Assembly (NCBI GenBank): GCA_017547245.1
Contig: JAFYQD010000007.1
Coordinates: 62,001-126,000, forward strand
Reading direction: 5' to 3'
DNA: 64,000 nt
From: Oscillospiraceae bacterium
GTDB lineage: Bacteria; Bacillota; Clostridia; Oscillospirales; Ruminococcaceae
This document shows positions 42,854-51,272 of the stretch, one piece after another (the first letter of the stretch is position 1; each line of letters starts with the position of its first letter). The notes beneath the pieces were generated by a model. That model did not search any database. It was not told the DNA's origin and was given only the letters and a program-made list of their open reading frames with translations. A program made the translations under genes and the position numbers.

Positions 42854-43381
42854 ATGCAGAAACGTTATCTTGATTGCGGAAAGATTGTTACCACCCACGG
42901 CATCCGTGGCGAAGTAAAGGTAGAGCCCTGGTGCGACACCCCCGATTTTCTGCTGGATTTTGATACCTTTTATCTGGGCAAGGACCGCCGTCCTGTTCAG
43001 GTGGAAAAAAGCCGTGTTCACGGTGCAATGGTGCTGCTGAAGCTCAAGGGTCTGGATACCCCCGAAGAAGCCACCAAGCTGCGTGGAACCGTTATTTATA
43101 TTGACCGTGACTCTGTGGAGCTGGAAGAAGGGGAATACTTCATTCAGGATATCATCGGTCTGGAAGTGGTGGATGCCGACGACGGCCATCGTTACGGCAA
43201 ACTGGTGGATGTTACCGAAACAGGCGCCAACCAGGTCTATCACATCCGTTTTGACGATGAAAGCCTGAAGCTGATTCCCGCCATTCCTCAGGTGGTCATT
43301 TCCATTGATCTGGAGAAAGGCAGAATGCAGATTCGTCCGCTGCCCGGTCTGTTTGATGACGGAGAGGCGGTGGAAGCATGA
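42854..43381 (+). CDS. rimM: Ribosome maturation factor RimM
   Basis: A 175-residue factor for 30S maturation. The N-terminal RimM beta-barrel has DCGKIVTTHGIRGEVKVEPW; the PRC-barrel domain has EGEYFIQDIIGLEV and IPAIPQVVISIDLEKGRM. ATG after AGGAGG. It overlaps trmD by four bases. Confidence 0.96.
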   Translation: MQKRYLDCGKIVTTHGIRGEVKVEPWCDTPDFLLDFDTFYLGKDRRPVQVEKSRVHGAMVLLKLKGLDTPEEATKLRGTVIYIDRDSVELEEGEYFIQDIIGLEVVDADDGHRYGKLVDVTETGANQVYHIRFDDESLKLIPAIPQVVISIDLEKGRMQIRPLPGLFDDGEAVEA

Positions 43382-44181
43382 GAATAGACATCGCCACCCT
43401 GTTTGTGGAGATGTGCGAGGCTGTAATGAACGAAAGCATCATCGGCCGTGCCCGTGCTGCCGGTCACATCGAGGTTTTTTGCCACAACATTCGTGATTAC
43501 AGCCCCGATATGAAGCACCACCGTGTCGATGATTCTCCCTATGGCGGCGGCAAGGGTATGCTGATGCAGCCCGAACCCATATTTGCCTGCTATGAGGACA
43601 TCTGCCGTCAGGCCGGCCACAAACCTTATGTAATCTATCTTTCGCCCCAGGGCAAAGTGTTCAGCCAGCACAAGGCCAAAGAAATGGCTAAAATGGATCA
43701 CATCCTGCTGCTGTGCGGTCACTACGAAGGGGTTGACCAGCGTGTCATTGACGAAATTGTGGATGAAGAACTTTCCATCGGCGATTATGTTCTGACCGGC
43801 GGTGAACTGGGTGCGCTTGTGGTGGCTGACGCCGTATGCCGCCTTTGCCCCGGGGTTCTGCCCGAGGAAGAGTGCTTTACCCAAGACAGCCACTGGAACG
43901 GCCTTCTGGAATATCCCCAGTATACCCGTCCGCCGGTGTGGCACGGAAGGGAAGTGCCCGAGGTGCTGCAGAGCGGCCACCACGGCAACATTGAAGCCTG
44001 GCGGCACCAGCGTTCGCTGGAAAACACCCTGCGCAAACGCCCCGACCTGATGAAAAAAGCCCGTCTGGATGCCAAAGATAAAAAGTTTGTGGACGAGCTT
44101 CGCCTTGTAATCAAGGCTGAAAAGGAAGCTGCCGAAGCGGCTTCCGCCCAGCAAAGTAACCCATCCAACAGCGAGGAATAA
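43378..44181 (+). CDS. trmD: tRNA (guanine-N1)-methyltransferase TrmD
   Basis: A 267-residue SPOUT methyltransferase that makes m1G37. The knot region has YLSPQGKVFSQ, LLLCGHYEGVDQRVID and the IGDYVLTGGELGALVV segment, and the tRNA-binding part has RPPVWHGREVPEVLQSGHH. About 25 residues longer than usual because of an Ala/Glu/Ser-rich C-terminal tail. Coupled to rimM by an ATGA overlap. Confidence 0.97.
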   Translation: MRIDIATLFVEMCEAVMNESIIGRARAAGHIEVFCHNIRDYSPDMKHHRVDDSPYGGGKGMLMQPEPIFACYEDICRQAGHKPYVIYLSPQGKVFSQHKAKEMAKMDHILLLCGHYEGVDQRVIDEIVDEELSIGDYVLTGGELGALVVADAVCRLCPGVLPEEECFTQDSHWNGLLEYPQYTRPPVWHGREVPEVLQSGHHGNIEAWRHQRSLENTLRKRPDLMKKARLDAKDKKFVDELRLVIKAEKEAAEAASAQQSNPSNSEE

Positions 44182-44187
44182 AATATT

Positions 44188-44904
44188 ATGACAGGTACTA
44201 TTGTAAATGTAGTGGCCATTGTGGCCGGTTCGCTGCTGGGTCTGCTGCTCAAGTGCGGCATGCCCCAGCGTATTGAAGAAACACTGATGAAGATTATGGG
44301 CGTTTCGGTGCTTGTCATCGGCCTGAACGGTGTGGTCAGCTCCATGTTTACCGTGGATGCCGACGGCGGCCTTTCCTCCTCGGGGGAACTGCTTATGCTC
44401 TGCAGTCTGGTCATTGGTGCCGTTTTCGGCGAATTGCTGAACATTGACGATCATCTCAATCATTTTGGCAGCTACATAGAATCCAAAACCAAGGCCGATG
44501 GTTTTTCCCGTGGTTTCATCAGCGCATCCATCATCTACTGCGTGGGTGCCATGGCCATCATCGGTTCGCTCAACGACGGTCTTACCGGCGACAGCAGCGT
44601 GCTGTTTATCAAGAGCGCGCTGGACGGTGTAAATTCCATTATCTTTGGTGCATCGCTGGGCATTGGCGTGGCCTTCTCCTCCATTCCTGTACTGGTCTAT
44701 CAGGGCGGCATTTCGCTTCTGGCCGGTGTCATTGCGCCTCTTGTTTCGGATGTTTTGCTGAATAATATCTGCGCTGTTGGTTATGTTATCGTTGCCTGCA
44801 TTGGTATGAACATTTCCGGCATCTGCAAAATCCGTGTGGCAAATTTGCTGCCTGCACTTATTGTACCTGTGCTCTATCAGGTGGTTTTATCCTTCATCCA
44901 CTAA
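44188..44904 (+). CDS. DUF554 family membrane protein
   Basis: A 238-residue protein with about seven membrane segments and the DUF554 pattern: MTGTIVNVVAIVAGSLLGLL, GVVSSMF, GFSRGFISASIIYCVGAMAIIGSLNDG and IPVLVYQGGISLLAG. Physiological role of the family is unknown. It follows trmD by six bases and takes the place where rplS is found in many Firmicutes. Confidence 0.9.
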   Translation: MTGTIVNVVAIVAGSLLGLLLKCGMPQRIEETLMKIMGVSVLVIGLNGVVSSMFTVDADGGLSSSGELLMLCSLVIGAVFGELLNIDDHLNHFGSYIESKTKADGFSRGFISASIIYCVGAMAIIGSLNDGLTGDSSVLFIKSALDGVNSIIFGASLGIGVAFSSIPVLVYQGGISLLAGVIAPLVSDVLLNNICAVGYVIVACIGMNISGICKIRVANLLPALIVPVLYQVVLSFIH

Positions 44905-45060
44905 GTGTTGTGGTTGCTGTGGTATAAAATAGTCGTATAAGTTGCTTATATTGTTGAAAACTTTGTGGTGATTATCAACAAGGAAACCCGAAAAAAAGCC
45001 TTTTTATTGGAAAACAGATAGAAAAATTCCAAAAGGGGGCTTAACTGCGCAAAAAGTGCA

Positions 45061-45088
45061 TTGACGGTTTTGGGGTGTGTGCTATAAT
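45061..45088 (+). promoter_or_regulatory. Promoter of the HPr gene
   Basis: TTGACG (45061-45066), 16 bases, TATAAT (45083-45088). The rest of the 240-base gap before it is AT-rich with no gene seen. Confidence 0.8.
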
Positions 45089-45146
45089 GTAGCATGTATT
45101 CTAGTGAAAGACATCAACCATTGAATGAATAGGGAGAGTATCGAAT

Positions 45147-45410
45147 ATGTACGTTAAAGAAGTAACCGTTCAGAATCACGTAGGTCTGCACGCCCGTCCC
45201 GCCACCTTCTTCATCCAGAAGGCTAACGAATTCAAGTCTTCCATCTGGGTAGAAAAGGAAGAACGCCGTGTAAACGCCAAGAGCCTGCTGGGCGTTCTGT
45301 CTCTGGGCATTGTTGGCGGCACCTTCATCAAGATCATTGCCGATGGCGCTGATGAACAGCAGGCTGTCGATTCTCTGATCAAGCTGATCGAATCCGGCTT
45401 CGCTGAATAA
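45147..45410 (+). CDS. ptsH: HPr family phosphocarrier protein
   Basis: An 87-residue HPr. The phosphorylation site H15 lies in NHVGLHARPAT, and the regulatory S46 is present in NAKSLLGVLSLGI, so both PEP-dependent transfer and HPr-kinase control are possible. No enzyme I or HPr kinase gene is nearby. It stands alone between its own promoter and a terminator. Confidence 0.94.
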   Translation: MYVKEVTVQNHVGLHARPATFFIQKANEFKSSIWVEKEERRVNAKSLLGVLSLGIVGGTFIKIIADGADEQQAVDSLIKLIESGFAE

Positions 45411-45430
45411 GAACAAAAAACGAAACAATT

Positions 45431-45472
45431 GGGTGCGTTGCCTTATTTAAGGCGACGCACCCTTTGTGTTTT
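45431..45472 (+). terminator. Terminator after the HPr gene
   Basis: GGGTGCGTTGCC and GGCGACGCACCC pair with one mismatch, followed by TTTGTGTTTTGTG. An extended -10 (TGTTATAAT, to 45482) overlaps it and may start the uvrC transcript. Confidence 0.75.
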
Positions 45473-45510
45473 GTGTTATAATAAGCGTAAAAAGAAAGGA
45501 GGCCGCCCAA

Positions 45511-47355
45511 ATGAATAATGCCAACCTGCCTGCGCTGCGGGATAAAGCTGCGCGGCTTCCTTTGGAGCCGGGCGTATACATCATGAAGGACAAGTCCGGA
45601 CAGATTATTTATGTGGGCAAGGCCAAAGCACTGCGCAACCGTGTGTCCAGCTATTTCCGTTCGGTCGAAAAACACCTGCCCAAGGTCTACCGCATGGTGG
45701 AACATGTGCAGGATTTTGAGATTATTGTTACCGACAGCGAGTTTGAAGCCTTGGTGCTGGAATGCAGCCTGATCAAACAGCACACCCCAAAGTACAACAT
45801 CCTGCTCAAGGATGACAAGGGTTACAGCTACATCAAGGTTTGGCCCAAACGCTACAGCCGCATCACTGCCGCTTTGCAGAAAGGGGAGGAAGGGGACTAC
45901 CTTGGTCCTTATATTTCTTCCTATGTGGTCAAACAGACGGTGGACGAAGCCAACAAGGTATTCAAACTGCCCACCTGCAGCCGCAAATTTCCCGAAGAGA
46001 TGGGCAAAGGCCGCCCCTGCCTCAATTACCACATCAAGCAGTGCATGGGTGTTTGCCGCGGCAATATCAGCGAGGATGAATACAATTCGGTTTTGAACGA
46101 TGCATTGGACTTCATCCGTGATGGCGGCGCAAAATCCATCAAGATACTGACCGAAAAAATGGAAGAAGCCTCTGAAAACCTGGAGTTTGAACGGGCTGCC
46201 CGATATCGTGACCGCATCCGTGCCATCGGCCGCATTGCCGACCAGCAGAAGGTGGTTTCCATCAAACAGGATAGCCTTGATGTCATTGCCACCCTGCAAA
46301 GCGGAGACGACCTGTGGGCAGGCATTCTGTGCTTCCGCGGCGGCCGTCTGGTGGATAAAAAGGACATCAAACTGGGGGGCATCGGCAACCAGGATGAACT
46401 GCTGTCCGGTCTGCTTTCCAGTTACTATTACAAGCGTGGGGATATCCCCAAAAAGATATATATTGATGCCGAGTGTGCCGACAAAGCCTTGCTGGAAAGC
46501 TGGCTGAGCGGTGAGGCAGGGCACAAGGTTGAACTGAGCGTTCCCCAGCGTGGCGAGGGGGTGCGCCTGATGGAAATGGCCCGCAACAACGCTGCCCAAA
46601 CCGCAGCATTGGCCCTGCGCCGCGGCGGCCGTGAACTGGCTGCTTTGGATGAGCTCGGTCGGCTGCTGGGGCTGGAATCTCCGCCAAGCTACATCGAGGC
46701 CTACGACATTTCCAACATCGGCAGCGACACCATTGTGGGCGGCATGGTGGTTTTCTGTGACGGAAAACCGCTGAAGGCGGCCTATCGCAAGTTCTCTATC
46801 CGTGAAACGGTTGGGGCTCCCGATGACTATGCCTCTATGTGCGAGATGCTGCGCCGCCGTTTTGAAGAATACGCCAATGCCGTCGAAAAGGGTATCACCG
46901 TTGGTTTTGGCCGCATGCCCGATCTCATTCTGTTGGATGGCGGCAAAGGCCATGTGGGGGCTGTTACGCCGCTTCTGCGCGGCATGGGCGTTACCGCTCC
47001 TGTGTTCGGCATGGTCAAGGATGACCGCCACCGCACACGTGCCATTGCGGCCGATGGCGGAGAGCTTTCCATGACTTCGCTCCGTGCGGCTTTCAATCTT
47101 GTCACCGCCATTCAGGACGAAGTACACCGCTACTCCATTGCTTTTTCCCGTGCAAAGCATCAGTCCAGTTCGCTGGAACTGCGTCTGGAGGCTGCCCCCG
47201 GCATCGGGCCGGCCCGTGCCCGAGCCCTTTATCTGCGCTTCCGCAGTATGAAGGCCATCTCGGTTGCTTCTGTTGATGAACTGGCAGCCACCCCGGGCAT
47301 GAACCGCTCTGCGGCCGAAGGGCTTTACAACTATCTTCACGATGGTGAAGAATAA
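45511..47355 (+). CDS. uvrC: Excinuclease ABC subunit C
   Basis: A 614-residue nucleotide excision repair nuclease that makes both cuts around a lesion. GIY-YIG domain at the N-terminus (PGVYIMKDKSGQIIYVGKAKALRNRVSSYF), a UvrB-binding UVR motif (NLEFERAARYRDRIRAI), the RNase H-like endonuclease domain with EAYDISNIGSDTIVGGMVVF and LILLDGGKGH, and a C-terminal helix-hairpin-helix pair (PGIGPARARALYLRF, ATPGMNRSAAEGLYNYL). ATG 45511 follows AAAGGAGG. Confidence 0.97.
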   Translation: MNNANLPALRDKAARLPLEPGVYIMKDKSGQIIYVGKAKALRNRVSSYFRSVEKHLPKVYRMVEHVQDFEIIVTDSEFEALVLECSLIKQHTPKYNILLKDDKGYSYIKVWPKRYSRITAALQKGEEGDYLGPYISSYVVKQTVDEANKVFKLPTCSRKFPEEMGKGRPCLNYHIKQCMGVCRGNISEDEYNSVLNDALDFIRDGGAKSIKILTEKMEEASENLEFERAARYRDRIRAIGRIADQQKVVSIKQDSLDVIATLQSGDDLWAGILCFRGGRLVDKKDIKLGGIGNQDELLSGLLSSYYYKRGDIPKKIYIDAECADKALLESWLSGEAGHKVELSVPQRGEGVRLMEMARNNAAQTAALALRRGGRELAALDELGRLLGLESPPSYIEAYDISNIGSDTIVGGMVVFCDGKPLKAAYRKFSIRETVGAPDDYASMCEMLRRRFEEYANAVEKGITVGFGRMPDLILLDGGKGHVGAVTPLLRGMGVTAPVFGMVKDDRHRTRAIAADGGELSMTSLRAAFNLVTAIQDEVHRYSIAFSRAKHQSSSLELRLEAAPGIGPARARALYLRFRSMKAISVASVDELAATPGMNRSAAEGLYNYLHDGEE

Positions 47356-47371
47356 GCAAGGAATCAAAAAG

Positions 47372-47401
47372 AAAAGCTCCCTCGTTTTGAGGGAGCTTTT
47401 T
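47372..47401. terminator. Bidirectional terminator between uvrC and the AOR gene
   Basis: AAAAGCTCCCTC and GAGGGAGCTTTTT around GTTTT; symmetric A and T runs serve both strands. Confidence 0.9.
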
Positions 47402-47411
47402 GTATGTACGT

Positions 47412-49508
47412 TTATGCTTCTGCTTCGGCAGTTTCCAAGGTCTTCAGCAGTTCTGCGGCATGGCTGATGCCCAGTTCTTTCAGCAGTTTTTCTTCGGGCA
47501 GGCCAACAGCGTTCCACCCAAATGCCTTATAAAGCTGTGCCAAAGCTGCGGTTACAGCTGCTTCGGTAAGGCTATCTTCTGCCTTCACCCAGTCGCTTAC
47601 TGCATCAAGGGTGCTGGGGTCAAGGTTTTGGGCATGAACGCACTGCAGCACACGGGCGGCGGTCAAGCCGGTCTGGGCTTCCTTTTCCAACTGTTCGGAA
47701 GAGATGCTGCTGCCCCATACCAAGCCGGCCAAATCGGCGGTCAAAGCAGGGTTTGCGGTATAGCCGGATTCCTTGGCGGGTGCGGCCGAAATGGGCCACA
47801 GGCGGCTGCACAGACCCAACAGCGAGGCAACATAGCTCTGCTTGGCGCTCCAGCCCATCAGTTCGGCCTTTGCATCAGGAACAAGGATATCGTCCTTCAC
47901 CTTTACTGCGGTTTTTGCGCCGCAGTGGGCAGAAATGATGGCTTCTACCGCATCGGCAGTCAAGCCGCAATCCAACAGCTGGGTCATGGGTCGGCGCAGT
48001 TCGTCACCGCTTACGGCAGCCAATGCTGCTTCGGCAGCACCATGCAGCTTGTCGGCATCCAGCGCACGCTTTAGGCTGCAGACGGGTGCGGTGTCGGCGG
48101 TCTGGAATTCTTCACCAAACTTCCAGGTTTCGGCGGCATCGGCGGTGCCAAGCACAGCAAACTTGCTGTTGTTTTTGCCCAAACGGCGGAATACATCAAT
48201 CAGGAAGGAGAGGTTGCCTGTACGGTAAAGCTCCCAATCAAAGGAGCCGTATTCTGCCTTGGCCAGGGCGGCTTCCATCTGGCCCGAATCTACGGCATAA
48301 CGGAAGTTCTTGGCCAGCTGACCACCCAACAGACCTACGCCAAAGTCTTCGGCAAGGCTGGCGGCAGCGGCTGCAATTTCCAGGTCGCTGTATTCAAAAT
48401 GCTCCACTACTGTGGCGGTTTCTTCTTCGGTTTCTTCCTTTTCCTTTTCGGGCTCGGGAATTTCACCAACCTTGGGCATAAAGCCGCGGGCGTTGCGCAA
48501 AGCCTCACAGCCGCAAAGCTGATAGGGCGAAAGTCCGGCACGTTCCAATGCAGGCAGATGCAGCAGGGTGGCACAGCCGCTGGCGCAGCTGGGGCAGGCC
48601 ACGGCACGCACCACAGCATCAGCTGCCTTTTCACCAAAATCACGAACCACGCTCAGGGTACGCAGACCCATGCGTGCAGTATCTCCGGGGGCACATTCAC
48701 CGGTTTCCACACCGCTGGCCGAAGCCCCCCAGTAAAGACCGGGTGCGGCGTTCCACCAGCTGTTGGGAGCATGATAGTCGCTCCAGCTTTGGGCCTTTGC
48801 GGGCACCACGCTGCCGCCGGGGGCGGGCAGCCAGGTCTTGTTCAGCTCATCCATGGCAGAAGCAAAGCCTTCCATATCGGCAATGCCAACGGCGCCGGTG
48901 CCACGCAGGGCAATGGCCTTCAGATTCTTGGAGCCCATTACACCGCCCAGACCATCGGCTGTAGCGCCGCCAAGGCTTACAATCGAGGCGATGTCCAGCT
49001 TGTTTTCGCCGGCAGGGCCGATGGCGGCCACGGCGGCTTCACGGCCAACGGTGGCGCAAATCTGGGCTGTGGTATCGTGGGTACCGGCACCCCAAAGGAA
49101 GGTAGCCGATTCCATCTTAACTTCGTTGTTGTTGATGTTGACCCAAACAGGGCTGGCCGAAGCACCGGTGATGATTACAGCATCATAGCCGGCATATTTC
49201 AGCATGGTTCCAATGCGGCCGTTCATCTGGTGGCAGCAGGGAACACCTGTAATGGGCGAAAGGGCTGCAACAGCCACCGAGCAGCTGCCGGGAATGCCGC
49301 TGCCGGTCAGGGCGCCGGCGGCCAGAACCAGAACGTTGCCCTGGTCGTAGGCATTTTCCAGTTTGGCGGGCAGTTCTTTCAGCAGAATGCGGTAGGCCAG
49401 GCTGGCGCCGCCGCTCAGTTCGGCATAGTCGGCGGTTTTAACAATCTCTGCAGCAGGAGTGCTCAGGTCAATTTTCAATATTTTTCCGGTCATTGCATAG
49501 TTTTCCAT
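47412..49508 (-). CDS. Divergent aldehyde:ferredoxin oxidoreductase (AOR) family protein
   Basis: A 698-residue member of the tungsten-dependent AOR family. Domain 1 has the family strand order (GKILKIDLS, AGALTGSGIPG, YAGYDAVIITG) and the conserved DGLGGVMGSKNLKAI. The Fe4S4 cysteines are C305, C308 and C312 in CPSCASGC, plus the later Cys in LLGLCSRLW. Motifs around the pterin are weak: GGASLA for GGRGLG, PGSCSVAV for the usual Gly/Arg loop, HQMNGRIG for the SNSGGFFG region. An acidic insertion EKEKEETEEE lies mid-protein. No signal peptide. ATG 49508 is chosen because GGGAGGGTG overlaps the earlier GTG. Paired with the exported ferredoxin gene 15 bases upstream. Confidence 0.88.
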   Translation of the reverse strand: MENYAMTGKILKIDLSTPAAEIVKTADYAELSGGASLAYRILLKELPAKLENAYDQGNVLVLAAGALTGSGIPGSCSVAVAALSPITGVPCCHQMNGRIGTMLKYAGYDAVIITGASASPVWVNINNNEVKMESATFLWGAGTHDTTAQICATVGREAAVAAIGPAGENKLDIASIVSLGGATADGLGGVMGSKNLKAIALRGTGAVGIADMEGFASAMDELNKTWLPAPGGSVVPAKAQSWSDYHAPNSWWNAAPGLYWGASASGVETGECAPGDTARMGLRTLSVVRDFGEKAADAVVRAVACPSCASGCATLLHLPALERAGLSPYQLCGCEALRNARGFMPKVGEIPEPEKEKEETEEETATVVEHFEYSDLEIAAAAASLAEDFGVGLLGGQLAKNFRYAVDSGQMEAALAKAEYGSFDWELYRTGNLSFLIDVFRRLGKNNSKFAVLGTADAAETWKFGEEFQTADTAPVCSLKRALDADKLHGAAEAALAAVSGDELRRPMTQLLDCGLTADAVEAIISAHCGAKTAVKVKDDILVPDAKAELMGWSAKQSYVASLLGLCSRLWPISAAPAKESGYTANPALTADLAGLVWGSSISSEQLEKEAQTGLTAARVLQCVHAQNLDPSTLDAVSDWVKAEDSLTEAAVTAALAQLYKAFGWNAVGLPEEKLLKELGISHAAELLKTLETAEAEA

Positions 49509-49523
49509 TCTTGACACCCTCCC

Positions 49524-50162
49524 TTACAGATCGGTCCAGCCGGTGATGGCCAAAGCACCGGTGGGGCAGGCTGCAATACAGCTGCCGCAGGTGATGCACT
49601 TAACGGCCACTCCGGTTTCGGGGTGCTGGGTGATGGCCTGCCAGGGACAGGCAGAAATGCAGGTGCCGCAGCCGTCGCACTTTTCGGCATTTACGGTGCG
49701 GGTGCCGGTTTCCTTGTCGGGTAGAATGGCCTGCTGAGGACATACGTTGGCACACAGGGGGGCACGGCACTGGCGGCAGATGGCAGGTTCAATGCGGCCG
49801 TTGCCCATCAGGCCGTCGCCATAGCGGTAGTTCAGTTTGGGACCATTCTGGCCAAACTGCAGACCACGGTCGCTATGTATGGCAGCGGCGGCAGGCTGAG
49901 CTGCGCCGGCGTTGGCCATGCTGCAGGCAAGCTCGCAGCGGCCGCAGCCGATGCACAGGTCAGAATTGACCATCAGCATACCCTGGGGCAGGGGCAGACC
50001 GGTCAGGTTGCCTTTTTCCTGCATCGGGTCTTTCGAGCAACCCATCAGGCTGAGGAAACTGGCACCCAAAGCCAGTGCGGCAGTTCCCTTGGCAGCGGTT
50101 TTCAAAAACTCACGTCGCGTGGTTTCTTTTTCAAGCAGCTGGTCCAGCAAATGTTCGGACAA
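49524..50162 (-). CDS. Tat-exported ferredoxin-like protein with four Fe4S4 sites, predicted lipoprotein
   Basis: A 212-residue electron-transfer protein. It starts (TTG 50162, seven bases after AAGGAGGG) with a twin-arginine signal TTRREFLKTA, then a hydrophobic stretch ending in LSLMGC, which fits a lipobox. Four cysteine quartets follow: CIGCGRCELAC, CRQCRAPLCANVC, CDGCGTCISAC and CITCGSCIAAC, enough for four cubane clusters. It resembles the HycB/DmsB-type subunits of molybdo- and tungsto-enzymes and is most likely the redox partner of the AOR. The predicted export conflicts with a signal-less AOR unless the pair is exported together or the signal is a retained anchor. Confidence 0.9.
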   Translation of the reverse strand: MSEHLLDQLLEKETTRREFLKTAAKGTAALALGASFLSLMGCSKDPMQEKGNLTGLPLPQGMLMVNSDLCIGCGRCELACSMANAGAAQPAAAAIHSDRGLQFGQNGPKLNYRYGDGLMGNGRIEPAICRQCRAPLCANVCPQQAILPDKETGTRTVNAEKCDGCGTCISACPWQAITQHPETGVAVKCITCGSCIAACPTGALAITGWTDL

Positions 50163-50309
50163 GCGAAACCCTCCTTAAAAGGCCCGGCGCAGGGCAGCCT
50201 GCATACGGGCATAAAAATCATCATAACAGAAATATTTTACCATATGGCAGAGTGTGGTTCAAGCTGTTTTTGGATGGTGCGAACCGTTCAAAAAAGTTTT
50301 TCAGGATGA

Positions 50310-50367
50310 TTGACAACTATGTCGTGACGTGATATATTGTGAGTAAGATATATCGTCGCACGACATA
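50310..50367 (+). promoter_or_regulatory. padR promoter embedded in a large inverted repeat
   Basis: TTGACA (50310-50315), 17 bases, TATATT (50333-50338). Arms TATGTCGTG (50318-50326) and CACGACATA (50359-50367), with inner ATATAT sequences also symmetric, frame the -10. This is the form of a PadR autoregulatory operator and overlaps the start site. Confidence 0.8.
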
Positions 50368-50389
50368 TCAAAATTGGAGGTGATCAGGG

Positions 50390-50707
50390 ATGGATGACAG
50401 CGAAGCTTTGATAAAGGCCTATCTGCCCATGACCGAACAGGGCTTTTTGCTGCTTTACAGTCTTACCGAAGAACGGCATGGTTACGGCATCATGCAGCAT
50501 GTGCATGAAATTACCCACGGTCGCATCAACCTTGGTTCCGGAACGGTTTACACCATGCTGTACAAAATGGAAAACGACGGCCTTATCGGTACAGTGAGGG
50601 AACAGGACCGCCGCAAGGTTTACCAAATCACCAAAGATGGCCGAAAAGTATTGCAGGCAGAAGCCGGACGTTTGCGTCAACTGGTTGATATCGCCGCAGA
50701 ACTGTAA
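50390..50707 (+). CDS. PadR family transcriptional regulator
   Basis: A 105-residue winged-helix regulator: LLLYSLTEERHGYGIMQHVHEITHGRI, LGSGTVYTMLYKMENDGLIG and DRRKVYQITKDGRKVL. It has the short helical C-terminus of subfamily 2. Probably represses its own promoter and the following nfeD-SPFH genes; the inducer is unknown. Confidence 0.93.
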   Translation: MDDSEALIKAYLPMTEQGFLLLYSLTEERHGYGIMQHVHEITHGRINLGSGTVYTMLYKMENDGLIGTVREQDRRKVYQITKDGRKVLQAEAGRLRQLVDIAAEL

Positions 50708-50756
50708 AAAATGAAAATAGGGTTATTTTGCAAAGCTTGTGAAAGGAGAGATTCCT

Positions 50757-51221
50757 GTGAGCGAAGGTAAGCTGTTAGAAATGCTGATGCAGTGGCTGCC
50801 TATGATATGGCTTGTGATTGCCGTAATTTTTGGCGTCATTGAAGCGGCCACCGTTCAGCTTATGTCCATCTGGTTTGCCATTGGTGCGGTGGCGGCAATG
50901 ATTGCTTCCCTGCTGGGGGCCGGTGTATGGGTTCAGTTTGCTGTCTTTCTCATCGTGGCCATCATTGTTCTTGCTTTTACCAGACCTATGGTTAAAAAAG
51001 TGCTTAAGGTGGGCCATGTACATACCAATGCCGACAGCGTTATTGGACGCATCGGCGCTATAACAGTAGATATTCCCGGTCCCGGAGAGGTTGGTCGTGT
51101 GCTGGTGGATGGTCAGGACTGGTCTGCCATCAGCGAAGATGGTTCCTTTATCCCCAAGGGGGAACGAGTATTGGTAAAATCTATTGAAGGGGTAAAACTT
51201 GTGGTAGAACCCATGTTTTAA
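50757..51221 (+). CDS. NfeD-like membrane protein
   Basis: A 154-residue protein with two or three N-terminal membrane helices (about 14-75) and a C-terminal OB-fold: ADSVIGRIGAITVDI, VLVDGQDWSAIS and IPKGERVLVKSIEGVKLVVEP. Short NfeD proteins partner with SPFH proteins in membrane microdomains; the SPFH gene follows. GTG 50757 is preceded by AAGGAG. Confidence 0.92.
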   Translation: MSEGKLLEMLMQWLPMIWLVIAVIFGVIEAATVQLMSIWFAIGAVAAMIASLLGAGVWVQFAVFLIVAIIVLAFTRPMVKKVLKVGHVHTNADSVIGRIGAITVDIPGPGEVGRVLVDGQDWSAISEDGSFIPKGERVLVKSIEGVKLVVEPMF

Positions 51222-51272
51222 CCTGACAAAGGGGTAAAATAAACACTCAGATCAATTACAGGAGGTAACACA

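Noticed and set aside
45379-47517. 712-codon minus-strand open frame opposite uvrC
   Set aside because: Antisense shadow, runs across two terminators.
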